Shown: positions 53,276 to 61,972 of the stretch, one piece after another
Layout: each line of letters begins with the position of its first letter
Position numbering within the stretch: position 1 is the first letter of the stretch
Position numbers and translations under genes: made by a program
Assembly: GCA_039714535.1 (NCBI GenBank)
Contig: JBDLJC010000016.1
Location: 1-64,000 of the forward strand
Direction: 5' to 3'
Length of the DNA stretch: 64,000 nucleotides
Source: JAGXFP01 sp039714535
GTDB lineage: Bacteria > Desulfobacterota > Desulfobulbia > Desulfobulbales > JAGXFP01
Notes under the pieces: model-generated
Told to the model about the DNA's origin: nothing
The model's database searches: none
Seen by the model: the letters and a program-made list of their open reading frames with translations, nothing else

Positions 53276-54361
53276 CTAGATGTTAGTTGATCTAGTCGCG
53301 AGACCGGTTGACAGAGCCATTTCCGGGCCGATGCTTTTTAAATAACCAGGATCTATCTTGTCAGGATCTGCAGTGGCTCGGGCGAACGGGTTGAAAATCT
53401 CAGTTTTGATGCCGGTGTCATTCGAGAATAGCCTTGCCAGCCCCTTTACCTTGGCGCCGCCGCCGCTCAGGACGATTTTATTTATAGTGCCGTCCGGGTA
53501 GTTCGAGGAATAAAAATCCAAAGCTCTTTTTACTTCAGTTAGCCACTGATTGCAGGTGTTGACGAAGATTTCTTCAAGCTCTTTCATCTTGTCGCCGGGA
53601 GAGGTCTGGCCGGTCTTTAGATCTTCAGCTTCTTCGGGGGTAATGTTGAAATGGCTCTGAATTGTTTCGGTTAAGATTCTGCTGCCCATCACCACGTCCC
53701 TGACCAGGATGGAAGTGCCTTTGGCGACAATGTTGATGTTCATCTTTGAGGCACCGATATCAATCAGCACGACATTTTCATCTTCACTGCTGAAATTAGC
53801 GCAATAGGCATTTTCCATGGCAAACGCATCGACATCGACGATTACCGCTTCCAGACCAACTGTTTTCAGCATCTCAAGATAGCCGTTGACCACATCTTTT
53901 TTTGCAGCCACCAGGATCACGTCGGTACGTTCATCTTCTTCGGTGTTGGTTTTTAAGTCCTGGTAATCGATGAAAACCTCATCAATATCAAAGGGAATGT
54001 ATTGCTCAGCCTCAGTCTGGATATGGGAAGATAATTCACGGTCTTCCATGGTCATCAGGTTTATTTTTTTGACAATGACTGAGTAGCCAGAGATGGATAT
54101 GGCAACCTTGTTGCCCTTCAGTTTGAGATTTTTAATGAGGGAACTCACTACCTTGGCAACGACTTCAGGTTCCTGCAAAACTCCGTCTTCAACGGAATTG
54201 GGTGGTAATTTGGCGCTTCCGAGGCTGGTGAGTTTGTATCCATCGCCAGATGGAATTAGCTGACAGGCCTTAATGGCATGGGAACCAATGTCGAGTCCGA
54301 TAGTCAGCTTCTGGCCGCCAAAGAAGGGAAAGCCGAAATTTGGGATTGTTAAACCACCCAT
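53276..54361 (-). CDS. pilM: Type IV pilus assembly protein PilM-like
   Basis: A 361-residue actin-like ATPase of the pilus inner-membrane platform. It has FtsA/PilM-fold landmarks: LTIGLDIGSHAIKACQL near residues 19-35, AEQYIPFDIDEVFIDYQ near 118-134, VVLIDIGASKMNINIV and a TINKIVLSGGGAKVKGL segment. It is the first gene of the pil operon on the - strand. Confidence 0.9.
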   Translation of the reverse strand: MGGLTIPNFGFPFFGGQKLTIGLDIGSHAIKACQLIPSGDGYKLTSLGSAKLPPNSVEDGVLQEPEVVAKVVSSLIKNLKLKGNKVAISISGYSVIVKKINLMTMEDRELSSHIQTEAEQYIPFDIDEVFIDYQDLKTNTEEDERTDVILVAAKKDVVNGYLEMLKTVGLEAVIVDVDAFAMENAYCANFSSEDENVVLIDIGASKMNINIVAKGTSILVRDVVMGSRILTETIQSHFNITPEEAEDLKTGQTSPGDKMKELEEIFVNTCNQWLTEVKRALDFYSSNYPDGTINKIVLSGGGAKVKGLARLFSNDTGIKTEIFNPFARATADPDKIDPGYLKSIGPEMALSTGLATRSTNI

Positions 54362-55102
54362 AATGCGATGACCTTGTAAAAGCTATTGATGGGGAGTTGC
54401 TGTTTGTCTTCTACAAACTCAACTGATTTCAAGTCGCCACGCGGTGCTGAAAAACAATTCTTCCTAGTATGTACTATGTGTGATCCTTGGTGTCTTGTCG
54501 TGCTCGGGAAAAAATAAGTTGCACTTGGATATCTTGACCCGTATTGCAATTTCAGTAAATTTACTATTGCAATAAAAGACATAAAAGTAAGGTCATGTCA
54601 AGGATAAAATGGCCGTTACTTTGCGAAATACTTAAAAAAATTTTGTTTGGCGGCTTGTTTCAGAGGTGAAATTACTACACAGAATGTGGCTTAATGAAAT
54701 GTGGCGCGTTGTTGATTTTACAGCAACACATTTGGTTATATTCTTGTCGATTTGCGGGGGTGGTGATAGCTAGTTGTTATTGTTAAGCAATTCTCTCATG
54801 AAAACCCCGTGTTTTTTGTTGGAGATTTTTAGTTTGTTGTCAAAAATTTTACCTAATCGTCCGGTTATCGTCAAAAAAATTGCCTGGGCGAAAAGTTGAT
54901 ATCATCAAATTTGTGTGGGGTCTATTCTAAATAAGTTGTGAGGCGGCGGGAGTAGCGTTTTTTTGGTGGGGGAAGCAGGAAGGCTAATCTAGATTGTGTT
55001 TCGGATTGTAACCAGGACAAACTACCTTGTAAATAGCGTTGCTATGGAGTAGTACTAAAAAGAGTATGTCTATACTTGCAAGTCAATTACAAGGAGCTTT
55101 CT
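54362..55102. other. AT-rich divergent intergenic region between pilM and lepB
   Basis: 741 bases. A 77-codon open frame on the - strand (54349-54582) is not convincing. It should contain the pil operon promoter and the lepB promoter. I see no strong repeat or RNA gene. The lepB ribosome site AAGGAG is at 55091-55096. Confidence 0.4.
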
Positions 55103-55735
55103 TTGTCAAACTCTAGGGAAATACCTCTTAAGAAAAAATCATTATTACGTGAGTATGTCGAGGCAATAGCCATTGCCTTGTTATTGGCTTTATTCATCCG
55201 AGGTTTTGTCGTTCAGGCCTTTAAGATTCCTTCCGGATCCATGATCCCGACTCTTCTGGTCGGGGATCATATCTTGGTCAGTAAATTTATTTATGGTTTG
55301 CGCAATCCTTTTACCGGCACGCTCTTGATTCCGGTGAAGGAACCGGAGCGGCTTGATGTTGTTGTCTTTAAATATCCCCTTAATCCTTCCCAGGATTTTA
55401 TAAAAAGAGTAGTGGGCCTGCCGGGTGATACCATTGAGGTGATTAACAAGCAGGTTTATGTTAACGGCTCACCCATTCAGGATGACCCCGGCGTTAATAA
55501 AAAGGGTCGTGTTTTGCCGCGTGAGATCAGCGCGCGGGACAATTTCGGGCCGATAACTGTGCCGGCGCATTCTCTGTTCGTGATGGGGGATAATCGTGAT
55601 AACAGTCATGACAGCCGCTTCTGGAAATTTGTTGATTTTAAGGACTTGAAAGGCAAGGCCTTCATTATGTACTGGTCTTGGGATAAAGAGCATTTTGGGG
55701 TGCGATGGAGGCGATTGGGCCAGATAATCCGCTGA
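55103..55735 (+). CDS. lepB: Signal peptidase I
   Basis: A 210-residue inner-membrane protease that removes Sec signal peptides. It has one transmembrane segment (residues about 20-40), the nucleophile Ser in IPSGSMIPTL, the general-base Lys in DFIKRVVGLPGD, and the box MGDNRDNSHDSR. The start is assigned to TTG at 55103 because AAGGAG lies six bases upstream; a longer TTG start at 55076 is less likely. Its substrates include the cytochromes and porins of this window. Confidence 0.93.
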   Translation: MSNSREIPLKKKSLLREYVEAIAIALLLALFIRGFVVQAFKIPSGSMIPTLLVGDHILVSKFIYGLRNPFTGTLLIPVKEPERLDVVVFKYPLNPSQDFIKRVVGLPGDTIEVINKQVYVNGSPIQDDPGVNKKGRVLPREISARDNFGPITVPAHSLFVMGDNRDNSHDSRFWKFVDFKDLKGKAFIMYWSWDKEHFGVRWRRLGQIIR

Positions 55736-55830
55736 AAATGATTGAAGTTACGGCTTGTTTTAGGTGAGATTGTAAATGATGACTATGAACTGGTTGGTTT
55801 CTTTCCGACCAAAGCCTTATGATGAACTAA

Positions 55831-56769
55831 ATGATTATGGAATCAGAGCACTTCTTCAAGCATAAACACCTGATAAGCTTGGCTGATTTGTCGGTCGAGG
55901 ACCTTGATATGGTCCTGCTGACAGCGAAGTCATTTAAGGAAATATCGTCCCGTTCCATCAAAAAAGTGCCCACCTTGCGTGGTCGGACCGTTGTTAATCT
56001 CTTCTTCGAGCCCAGCACCAGAACCCGCCTCTCCTTTGAGATTGCCGCCAAAAGGATGAGCGCCGACACCTTCAATATCTCCGCATCGACGAGCAGTACA
56101 ACCAAGGGAGAAACCCTGGTTGATACAGCCCTTAATCTGCAAGCAATGAATCCAGATATGATCATTATCCGGCATTCTTCGTCCGGCGCGCCTAATCTTT
56201 TAACACGTCATATCAAGGCCTCGGTGATCAATGCTGGGGACGGCACCCATGAGCATCCCAGCCAGGGTCTGCTTGATCTGATGACTGTCAAGGAGCATAA
56301 AGGGGATCTGGCCGGGCTCAAAATAGCAATAATCGGCGATATAGCCCATAGCCGGGTTGCCCATTCCGATATAATCGGCTTTACCAAGATGGGCGCCTCG
56401 GTTGCGGTAAGCGGGCCTGCGACGATGGTGCCGACTGAGGTGGAGCGGTTGGGGGCCAGGGTTTGCTTGCAGCCCCAGGATGCTGTTGCCGATGCGGATG
56501 TGGTAATGGCTTTAAGAATTCAGCGCGAAAGGTTGCTGGATCCTTTGATCCCTTCGCTACGTGAATACGCGACTTTTTTCGGAATTAACAAAAAGCTGCT
56601 TAAGTTGGCCAAGCCGGATGCGCTGATAATGCACCCTGGTCCGATTAATCGTGGAGTTGAGATTGATCCGGCCATTGCCGACGGGCCCAATTCGGTGATT
56701 CTTGACCAGGTGACCAATGGTGTGGCGGTACGGATGGCGTTGCTTTATCTCTTGATGGGAGGAGAATGA
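55831..56769 (+). CDS. pyrB: Aspartate carbamoyltransferase catalytic subunit
   Basis: A 312-residue enzyme making carbamoyl aspartate in pyrimidine synthesis. Motifs: FEPSTRTRLSFE near residues 54-65, HPSQGLLDL near 137-145, and HPGPINRGVEID. It forms an operon with pyrC (1-base spacing). Confidence 0.96.
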   Translation: MIMESEHFFKHKHLISLADLSVEDLDMVLLTAKSFKEISSRSIKKVPTLRGRTVVNLFFEPSTRTRLSFEIAAKRMSADTFNISASTSSTTKGETLVDTALNLQAMNPDMIIIRHSSSGAPNLLTRHIKASVINAGDGTHEHPSQGLLDLMTVKEHKGDLAGLKIAIIGDIAHSRVAHSDIIGFTKMGASVAVSGPATMVPTEVERLGARVCLQPQDAVADADVVMALRIQRERLLDPLIPSLREYATFFGINKKLLKLAKPDALIMHPGPINRGVEIDPAIADGPNSVILDQVTNGVAVRMALLYLLMGGE

Positions 56770-56770
56770 A

Positions 56771-58096
56771 ATGTCCTTGGCTGACGGAGCTGAGCTCAAA
56801 AATGGAGACTTGGGAGCTTTTCTCCTGCAGAACGGCAGAGTGATCGATCCCGGCAACGGCATTGATGAACAGGGTGATGTCCTGGTCGTTGACGGTCGGA
56901 TTGCTGCTGTTTTGAAAGCGGCTGACAAGGTCGAAATTCCGAGTGATTGCCAGCGCTTTGATCTTAAGGGGATGTGGGTTGTGCCGGGGCTGATCGACAT
57001 GCATGTCCATCTGAGGGAGCCGGGCGAAGAGTACAAGGAAACTATCGAGTCAGGCGCCAGGGCAGCAGCGGCAGGCGGTTTTACGGCCGTGGCCTGTATG
57101 CCTAATACTTCACCGGTCAACGATTCGCAGGGGGTTACCTCCCTGATAATGGCCAAGGCTGATGGGGTCCGGAGCCGGGTATACCCGGTCGGTTGTATCA
57201 GTAAGGGGGCCAAGGGCACGGAGTTGGCGGATATCGGCGAAATGAAGCAGGCCGGGGTGGTTGCGGTATCCGATGACGGCATGCCGGTGGTCGATGGCCA
57301 GCTGTTCAGAAGGGCCCTGGAGTATTCAGCCAATTACGATTTGTTGGTGATTTCCCATTCAGAGGAAATCTCTCTCAGCCGGGGCGGGGCAATGAACGAG
57401 GGTGAGATGTCAATTCGCCTGGGCCTGCGTGGAATCCCGAATGTTGCTGAAAGCGTCTCGGTTTATCGTGATCTGGCCCTGGCCGATTATACCGGCCAGC
57501 CAGTCCACATTGCCCATGTCAGTACCAGTGAGGCGGTTGATTTGATTCGGCGGGCCAAGGCCAGAGGATGCAAGGTCAGCGCTGAAACTGCACCCCATTA
57601 TTTCACCCTGACCGACCAGGATGTCGGTGAGTATGATACCAATGCCAAAATGAATCCACCGCTCAGGTCCGAGGTGGATCGCCAGGCAATAATTGCTGGC
57701 CTGGCCGATGGCACTCTTGATGCTATTGCCACGGACCACGCTCCCCATAGTCGTCTCGAAAAAGACCTGGAATTCGATCAGGCCGCCAATGGTATTATCG
57801 GCCTGGAAACATCATTGCCTTTGACGATGGCACTGGTCCGAGATGGTGTGCTTGGTCCTGCCAGGATGGTGGAGCTAATGGCACTTAATCCAGCCAGAAT
57901 TTTAGGGGTTGAGGGTGGCGATTTGAGCCTAGGCAGTCGGGCGGATATTACGGTGGTTGATCCGGAAAAGAGCTTTGTCTATAGCGAAGATACCATTGTC
58001 TCCAAGAGTAAAAATTCACCTTTCATCGACCGGCATCTGACCGGTAAAGCGGTTCTGACCATGATGGGTGGCGCTATAACCCATAACGAGTTGTAG
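56771..58096 (+). CDS. pyrC: Dihydroorotase
   Basis: A 441-residue metal-dependent amidohydrolase closing the ring of dihydroorotate. Metal ligands appear in DMHVHLREPGEEYKETI near residues 76-92, in the SHSEEISLS and IAHVSTSEAV histidines, and in ATDHAPHSRLE near 323. It is the class I type (about 430 residues). It is one base downstream of pyrB. A terminator hairpin follows at 58207. Confidence 0.96.
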   Translation: MSLADGAELKNGDLGAFLLQNGRVIDPGNGIDEQGDVLVVDGRIAAVLKAADKVEIPSDCQRFDLKGMWVVPGLIDMHVHLREPGEEYKETIESGARAAAAGGFTAVACMPNTSPVNDSQGVTSLIMAKADGVRSRVYPVGCISKGAKGTELADIGEMKQAGVVAVSDDGMPVVDGQLFRRALEYSANYDLLVISHSEEISLSRGGAMNEGEMSIRLGLRGIPNVAESVSVYRDLALADYTGQPVHIAHVSTSEAVDLIRRAKARGCKVSAETAPHYFTLTDQDVGEYDTNAKMNPPLRSEVDRQAIIAGLADGTLDAIATDHAPHSRLEKDLEFDQAANGIIGLETSLPLTMALVRDGVLGPARMVELMALNPARILGVEGGDLSLGSRADITVVDPEKSFVYSEDTIVSKSKNSPFIDRHLTGKAVLTMMGGAITHNEL

Positions 58097-58206
58097 GTTT
58101 TTAAAGCGGCCATTGTCCTTACTCCCTAGCTTTTCGAGTCAACTCCTTATCTGTGAGATAGTGGGAGAAGAGAAATAACCTAGTTTTTCGGAAATACCGT
58201 GCCTAG

Positions 58207-58235
58207 TCTCCCTGCTTCCAGCAGGGAGATATTTT
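58207..58235 (+). terminator. Hairpin terminator of pyrBC
   Basis: CTCCCTGCT / AGCAGGGAG stem with TCC loop, followed by ATATTTTGTT. Confidence 0.72.
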
Positions 58236-58256
58236 GTTCGAAATAAACTGGCCGGC

Positions 58257-60554
58257 TCAGTCTTCCGTGCTGGCAATTGATTCGATATAACCGCAGGATT
58301 TATCAGCACACCGTAACTGCAGACCATCCTTCTTGCTGGTTTTCTCTACCAGAAAAGACGCGCCGCAATCGGGGCATGGCTTTTTGACCGGCTTGTCCCA
58401 GATGGCGAAGGTGCATTTCGGGTAGCGGTTGCAACTGTAAAAGACCTTGCCTCTTTTTGAAATCTTTTGGACAATATCGCCGCCGCAATTTTCTTCCGGG
58501 CAGGGCACTCCGGTACTCTGGGCTTTGATGTGTTTGCAGGCCGGATATCCTGAGCAGGCCAGGAATTTGCCGAACCGGCCATGCTTGTATACCATCGGTA
58601 GCCCGCATTTTTCACATTTCTCGCCGGAATCTTCCGGTTCCTCCCGTGCTACAGGGACAATCTTGCCATCCTCATCTTTACGGAAATCCTGGGTGTGTTT
58701 ACATTCCGGGTATTTTTCACAGGCCAGAAACTCACCGTTGCGTCCCCATCTGATGACCAGCATGCCGTCACACTGAGGGCAGGGCAGATCGGTTGGTTTG
58801 GTGGCGCTTTTGACGGATTCCATCTCTTGCCGCGCCTTCTCCAGGGTCTCCTTGAAAGGGGCATAAAAATCTTTCAGCAGCTGCACCCATTCCCGGGAGC
58901 CCTCTTCGACTTGATCGAGCTGTTGTTCCATGCCGGCGGTGAATTCGACGTCCATGATCTTTGGAAAATGCTTGACCAGCAGATCATTAACCAACAGGCC
59001 CAGGTCAGTGGGATCGAAGCGCCGTTTCTCCAAGACCACGTATTCCTTGTCCTGGATAGTAGAGATAATCGCCGCGTAGGTACTGGGACGGCCCACGCCG
59101 TTGTCTTCCAGGGCCTTGACCAGGGTGGCCTCCGTGTAATGGGGCGGCGGCTGGGTAAAGTGTTGGCCCGGCAGGATCTCTTTCAGGGTAAGCTTGTCCC
59201 CTTCTTTTAGGTCGGGCAGGGTGAGATCTTTTGAGTCGGCCGTCGCGGGTTTCTCGGCAGGGATGTCATCGGTTGATTCGACATACAGTTTCATAAAACC
59301 GTGAAAACGCATGATTGAACCGGTGGCCTTCAGGTCATATTTACCGGCCGTCACGGTAATGCTGGTTTGGTCAAACTTGGCCGGGGTCATTTGGCAGGCA
59401 ACAAATCTTTTCCAGATCAAGGAGTAGAGGGCCAGCATATCCTTGTCGATCAGGCCGGCCATCTTCTCCGGGGTGTTGTTGGTGTCGGTGGGGCGGACTG
59501 CTTCATGGGCATCCTGGGCCGATTTCTTGGTGCGATAGACATTGGCTTTGGCGGGGAGGAATTTTGCCCCGTAGGTGTTGTTGATATACTCACGGGCCGC
59601 AGTAACCGCATCGTCACTGAGTCTGGTTGAGTCGGTCCGCATATAGGTTATGAGGCCGGTGGGGCCTTCATCGCCCAGTTCGATACCCTCATAAAGTTTC
59701 TGGGCCAGGGTCATGGTTTTCTTGGCCGAGAATCGCAGTTTACGGTTTGCCTCCATCTGCATGCTACTGGTGATGAACGGTGGGGCCGGATTTCTCTTCT
59801 TGCTTTTTTTGACGACCTTGCCAACCGTAAATTTCGCTTTTTGCAACTCCTCACAGATTTTATCGGCGGTGACCTGGTTATTAATCAGACTCTTTTTGGT
59901 GCCGATCTTCTTGCCGGCTATTTTTTCAAGATGGGCCTTGAACTGTGGCGGCAGATTTCCGTTCAGGGTTGTGATGATGCTCCAGTACTCTTCCGGTTTG
60001 AACGCCTGGATGGCTTGGTATCTCTCGCAGATCATTCTGACCGCTACAGATTGGACCCGGCCGGCACTGAGGCCCCGGCGGACTTTTTCCCATAGGAGCG
60101 GTGAAATCTGATAACCAACCAGCCGGTCGAGAATACGCCGGGCCTGTTGGGCCTCGAAAAGTTTGAGATTAAGCTCAGATGATTCCTCAATCGCAGTCAG
60201 GATGGCCTTTTTGGTCAGTTCGTGGAAGAGGGTTCGGTGAATCGGTTTTTTGGATTTACTGAGGCACGTGGCAATGTGATAGGCAATAGCTTCGCCTTCC
60301 CGGTCGGGATCCGGGGCCAGGTAGATCTCGTCGGCCTTTTTGGCCGCCGCTTTGAGGTCACTGATGATCTTGCTTTTGCCTCTGATCGTCACATAATTAG
60401 GCGTAAAGTCTTTATCAACATCCACGCCCAGATTGCTTACCGGCAGATCGCGGATATGACCGACCGAGGCCTTGACCGTGAAAGATTTTCCCAGATAACG
60501 TTGCAGGGTCCGGGCTTTAGCGGGTGACTCGACGATGATAAGAGATCTGGCCAT
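58257..60554 (-). CDS. topA: DNA topoisomerase I
   Basis: A 765-residue type IA topoisomerase relaxing negative supercoils. TOPRIM: IVESPAKARTLQRYLG near 6-21 and LAPDPDREGEAIAYHI near 78-93. The nucleophile Tyr lies in GLITYMRTDSTRLS near residues 308-321. Four C-terminal zinc ribbons (CPQCDG, CEKCGLP, CPEENCGG, CPDCGAS) lie between residues about 590 and 765. Length is normal. Confidence 0.97.
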   Translation of the reverse strand: MARSLIIVESPAKARTLQRYLGKSFTVKASVGHIRDLPVSNLGVDVDKDFTPNYVTIRGKSKIISDLKAAAKKADEIYLAPDPDREGEAIAYHIATCLSKSKKPIHRTLFHELTKKAILTAIEESSELNLKLFEAQQARRILDRLVGYQISPLLWEKVRRGLSAGRVQSVAVRMICERYQAIQAFKPEEYWSIITTLNGNLPPQFKAHLEKIAGKKIGTKKSLINNQVTADKICEELQKAKFTVGKVVKKSKKRNPAPPFITSSMQMEANRKLRFSAKKTMTLAQKLYEGIELGDEGPTGLITYMRTDSTRLSDDAVTAAREYINNTYGAKFLPAKANVYRTKKSAQDAHEAVRPTDTNNTPEKMAGLIDKDMLALYSLIWKRFVACQMTPAKFDQTSITVTAGKYDLKATGSIMRFHGFMKLYVESTDDIPAEKPATADSKDLTLPDLKEGDKLTLKEILPGQHFTQPPPHYTEATLVKALEDNGVGRPSTYAAIISTIQDKEYVVLEKRRFDPTDLGLLVNDLLVKHFPKIMDVEFTAGMEQQLDQVEEGSREWVQLLKDFYAPFKETLEKARQEMESVKSATKPTDLPCPQCDGMLVIRWGRNGEFLACEKYPECKHTQDFRKDEDGKIVPVAREEPEDSGEKCEKCGLPMVYKHGRFGKFLACSGYPACKHIKAQSTGVPCPEENCGGDIVQKISKRGKVFYSCNRYPKCTFAIWDKPVKKPCPDCGASFLVEKTSKKDGLQLRCADKSCGYIESIASTED

Positions 60555-60760
60555 TATTTTGTTTTCCGTTTTGTAACTGGTCAGCGTAATACCCCAATAG
60601 AAGGGGAAACACTTAAATGTAACTGTTCAGCAGTGCTCCAGATGTGTACGCCCAACGGTAGTGCCCTTGGGGTATAAGCAGGCTGACGAGCTATATATGC
60701 ATATGCGAGTCAGCTTGATCGTGCGCAGATGGGGTGCTGCTGAATAGTTACTCCGTTTTG
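60555..60760. other. Spacer between dprA and topA containing a MITE-like palindrome
   Basis: 206 bases; most of it is the 133-bp inverted-repeat element at 60619-60751. Confidence 0.45.
60619..60751. repeat. 133-bp element with 21-bp imperfect terminal inverted repeats
   Basis: GTAACTGTTCAGCAGTGCTC at 60619-60639 is the inverse of GGGGTGCTGCTGAATAGTTA at 60731-60751 with a few mismatches. A second, internal palindrome (GCTGAC ... GTCAGC) lies at about 60681-60717. There is no coding capacity, so it is a MITE-like element or a large hairpin. Confidence 0.6.
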
Positions 60761-61876
60761 CTATTGTTTGATCTGATATTGCCGTCCCGGCAAAACCTCA
60801 CACAGACCTTTTAGTTCCAGAATAAGTAATAATTCATTTACCCTTTCAACCGGCAAATTGGAGCCGACAATAACATCATCGACGGTTTTTGGGTAGACTT
60901 CAAGCAGATCCAGGATCTTTTTTTCCTCATCATCAAGATCTACCCCGGCTTTGTTTCGGGGGGTTATGCTGTTTGTTGGAGTTCCTAGGGGCTCCGGTTT
61001 TTCAGAGAGCAGGAGTTCACTGGTGATATCATTAACGTCAAGAACGAGTTTGGCTCCGGCCTGCAGTAAACGATGGGTGCCGGTGCTTTTGATGGAATCG
61101 GCCCGGCCCGGGACTGCGTATACCTCCCGGCCCTGGTCAAGGGCCAGATTGGCAGTAATCAGGGAACCGGATTTCTGGGTGGCCTCGACTACTACTACAC
61201 CTAGGCCCAGGCCGCTGATAATCCGGTTTCGAGCGGGGAAGCGAAAACCGTCGGGGCTGGTTCCCATTGGGTACTCGGAGATTATAGCCCCGTTTGCCGG
61301 GATCACTTCGAAAAGTTTGCGGTTTTGGGCCGGATAGATAACGTCAAGGCCACAGCCCAGGACACCGATTGTTGGGCCGCCTGCGCTCAAAGCGCCTCGG
61401 TGGGCGGCGGCATCGATCCCCAGGGCCAGGCCACTGATAACCGTCAGCCCTTGGCGGGCGAGCTGTTTGGCCAGATCTTCCGCCATTTTCAGGCCGTAGG
61501 CGCTGGCGGCCCTGGAACCGACAATGCTGACCCCGGGGTTACTCAGGGAGCTGGTCTTGCCCTTGACGTAAAGCAGGATAGGTGGGTCCGGAATGTTTAA
61601 CAGCCTGGAGGGGAAATCATCATCGTCCCAGCAGAGCAGGGAGATTCCGGCTTTGGCGGTTCGGGCAAGTTCTTGGCTGGCAGCGTCTCTGATGTCCTGG
61701 CGACCTATTGCTGCGCAGGCTTTTTTGTTCGGTCGCCCCGGGGCTTTCAGTAATGTCTGTTGGGATGCTTTGAGGACGGAGGCGGGACTACCGAAGTGGT
61801 CAATCAGGTTCTTGCAGCCGGTCGGACCAAGGCCGGGGGTCAGGTAAAGGGTTAGCCAGTCTTTCAGAGGTGCCAT
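60761..61876 (-). CDS. dprA: DNA processing protein DprA
   Basis: A 371-residue single-strand-DNA-binding recombination mediator that loads RecA on incoming DNA. Core: VSIVGSRAASAYGLKMAEDL, LTVISGLALGIDAAAHRGAL, IGVLGCGLDVIYPAQN, then FPARNRIISGLGLGVVVVEA and SGSLITANLALDQGREVYAVPG. The C-terminal winged-helix-like domain runs over about the last 60 residues. A longer start at 61933 is possible; neither has a clear ribosome site. Confidence 0.92.
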   Translation of the reverse strand: MAPLKDWLTLYLTPGLGPTGCKNLIDHFGSPASVLKASQQTLLKAPGRPNKKACAAIGRQDIRDAASQELARTAKAGISLLCWDDDDFPSRLLNIPDPPILLYVKGKTSSLSNPGVSIVGSRAASAYGLKMAEDLAKQLARQGLTVISGLALGIDAAAHRGALSAGGPTIGVLGCGLDVIYPAQNRKLFEVIPANGAIISEYPMGTSPDGFRFPARNRIISGLGLGVVVVEATQKSGSLITANLALDQGREVYAVPGRADSIKSTGTHRLLQAGAKLVLDVNDITSELLLSEKPEPLGTPTNSITPRNKAGVDLDDEEKKILDLLEVYPKTVDDVIVGSNLPVERVNELLLILELKGLCEVLPGRQYQIKQ

Positions 61877-61972
61877 AAAGTCTGATCGCAGGTGAATAGA
61901 AGATTGATGATCTGGGCCGTAAGCCCAGGACAAGGTTTGTGGAAAACTTGGTCTAGCTGAGTAGTAGGCCGG

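Noticed and set aside
54349..54582. 77-codon frame overlapping the pilM start
   Set aside because: No domain and overlaps the pilM start; treated as noncoding.
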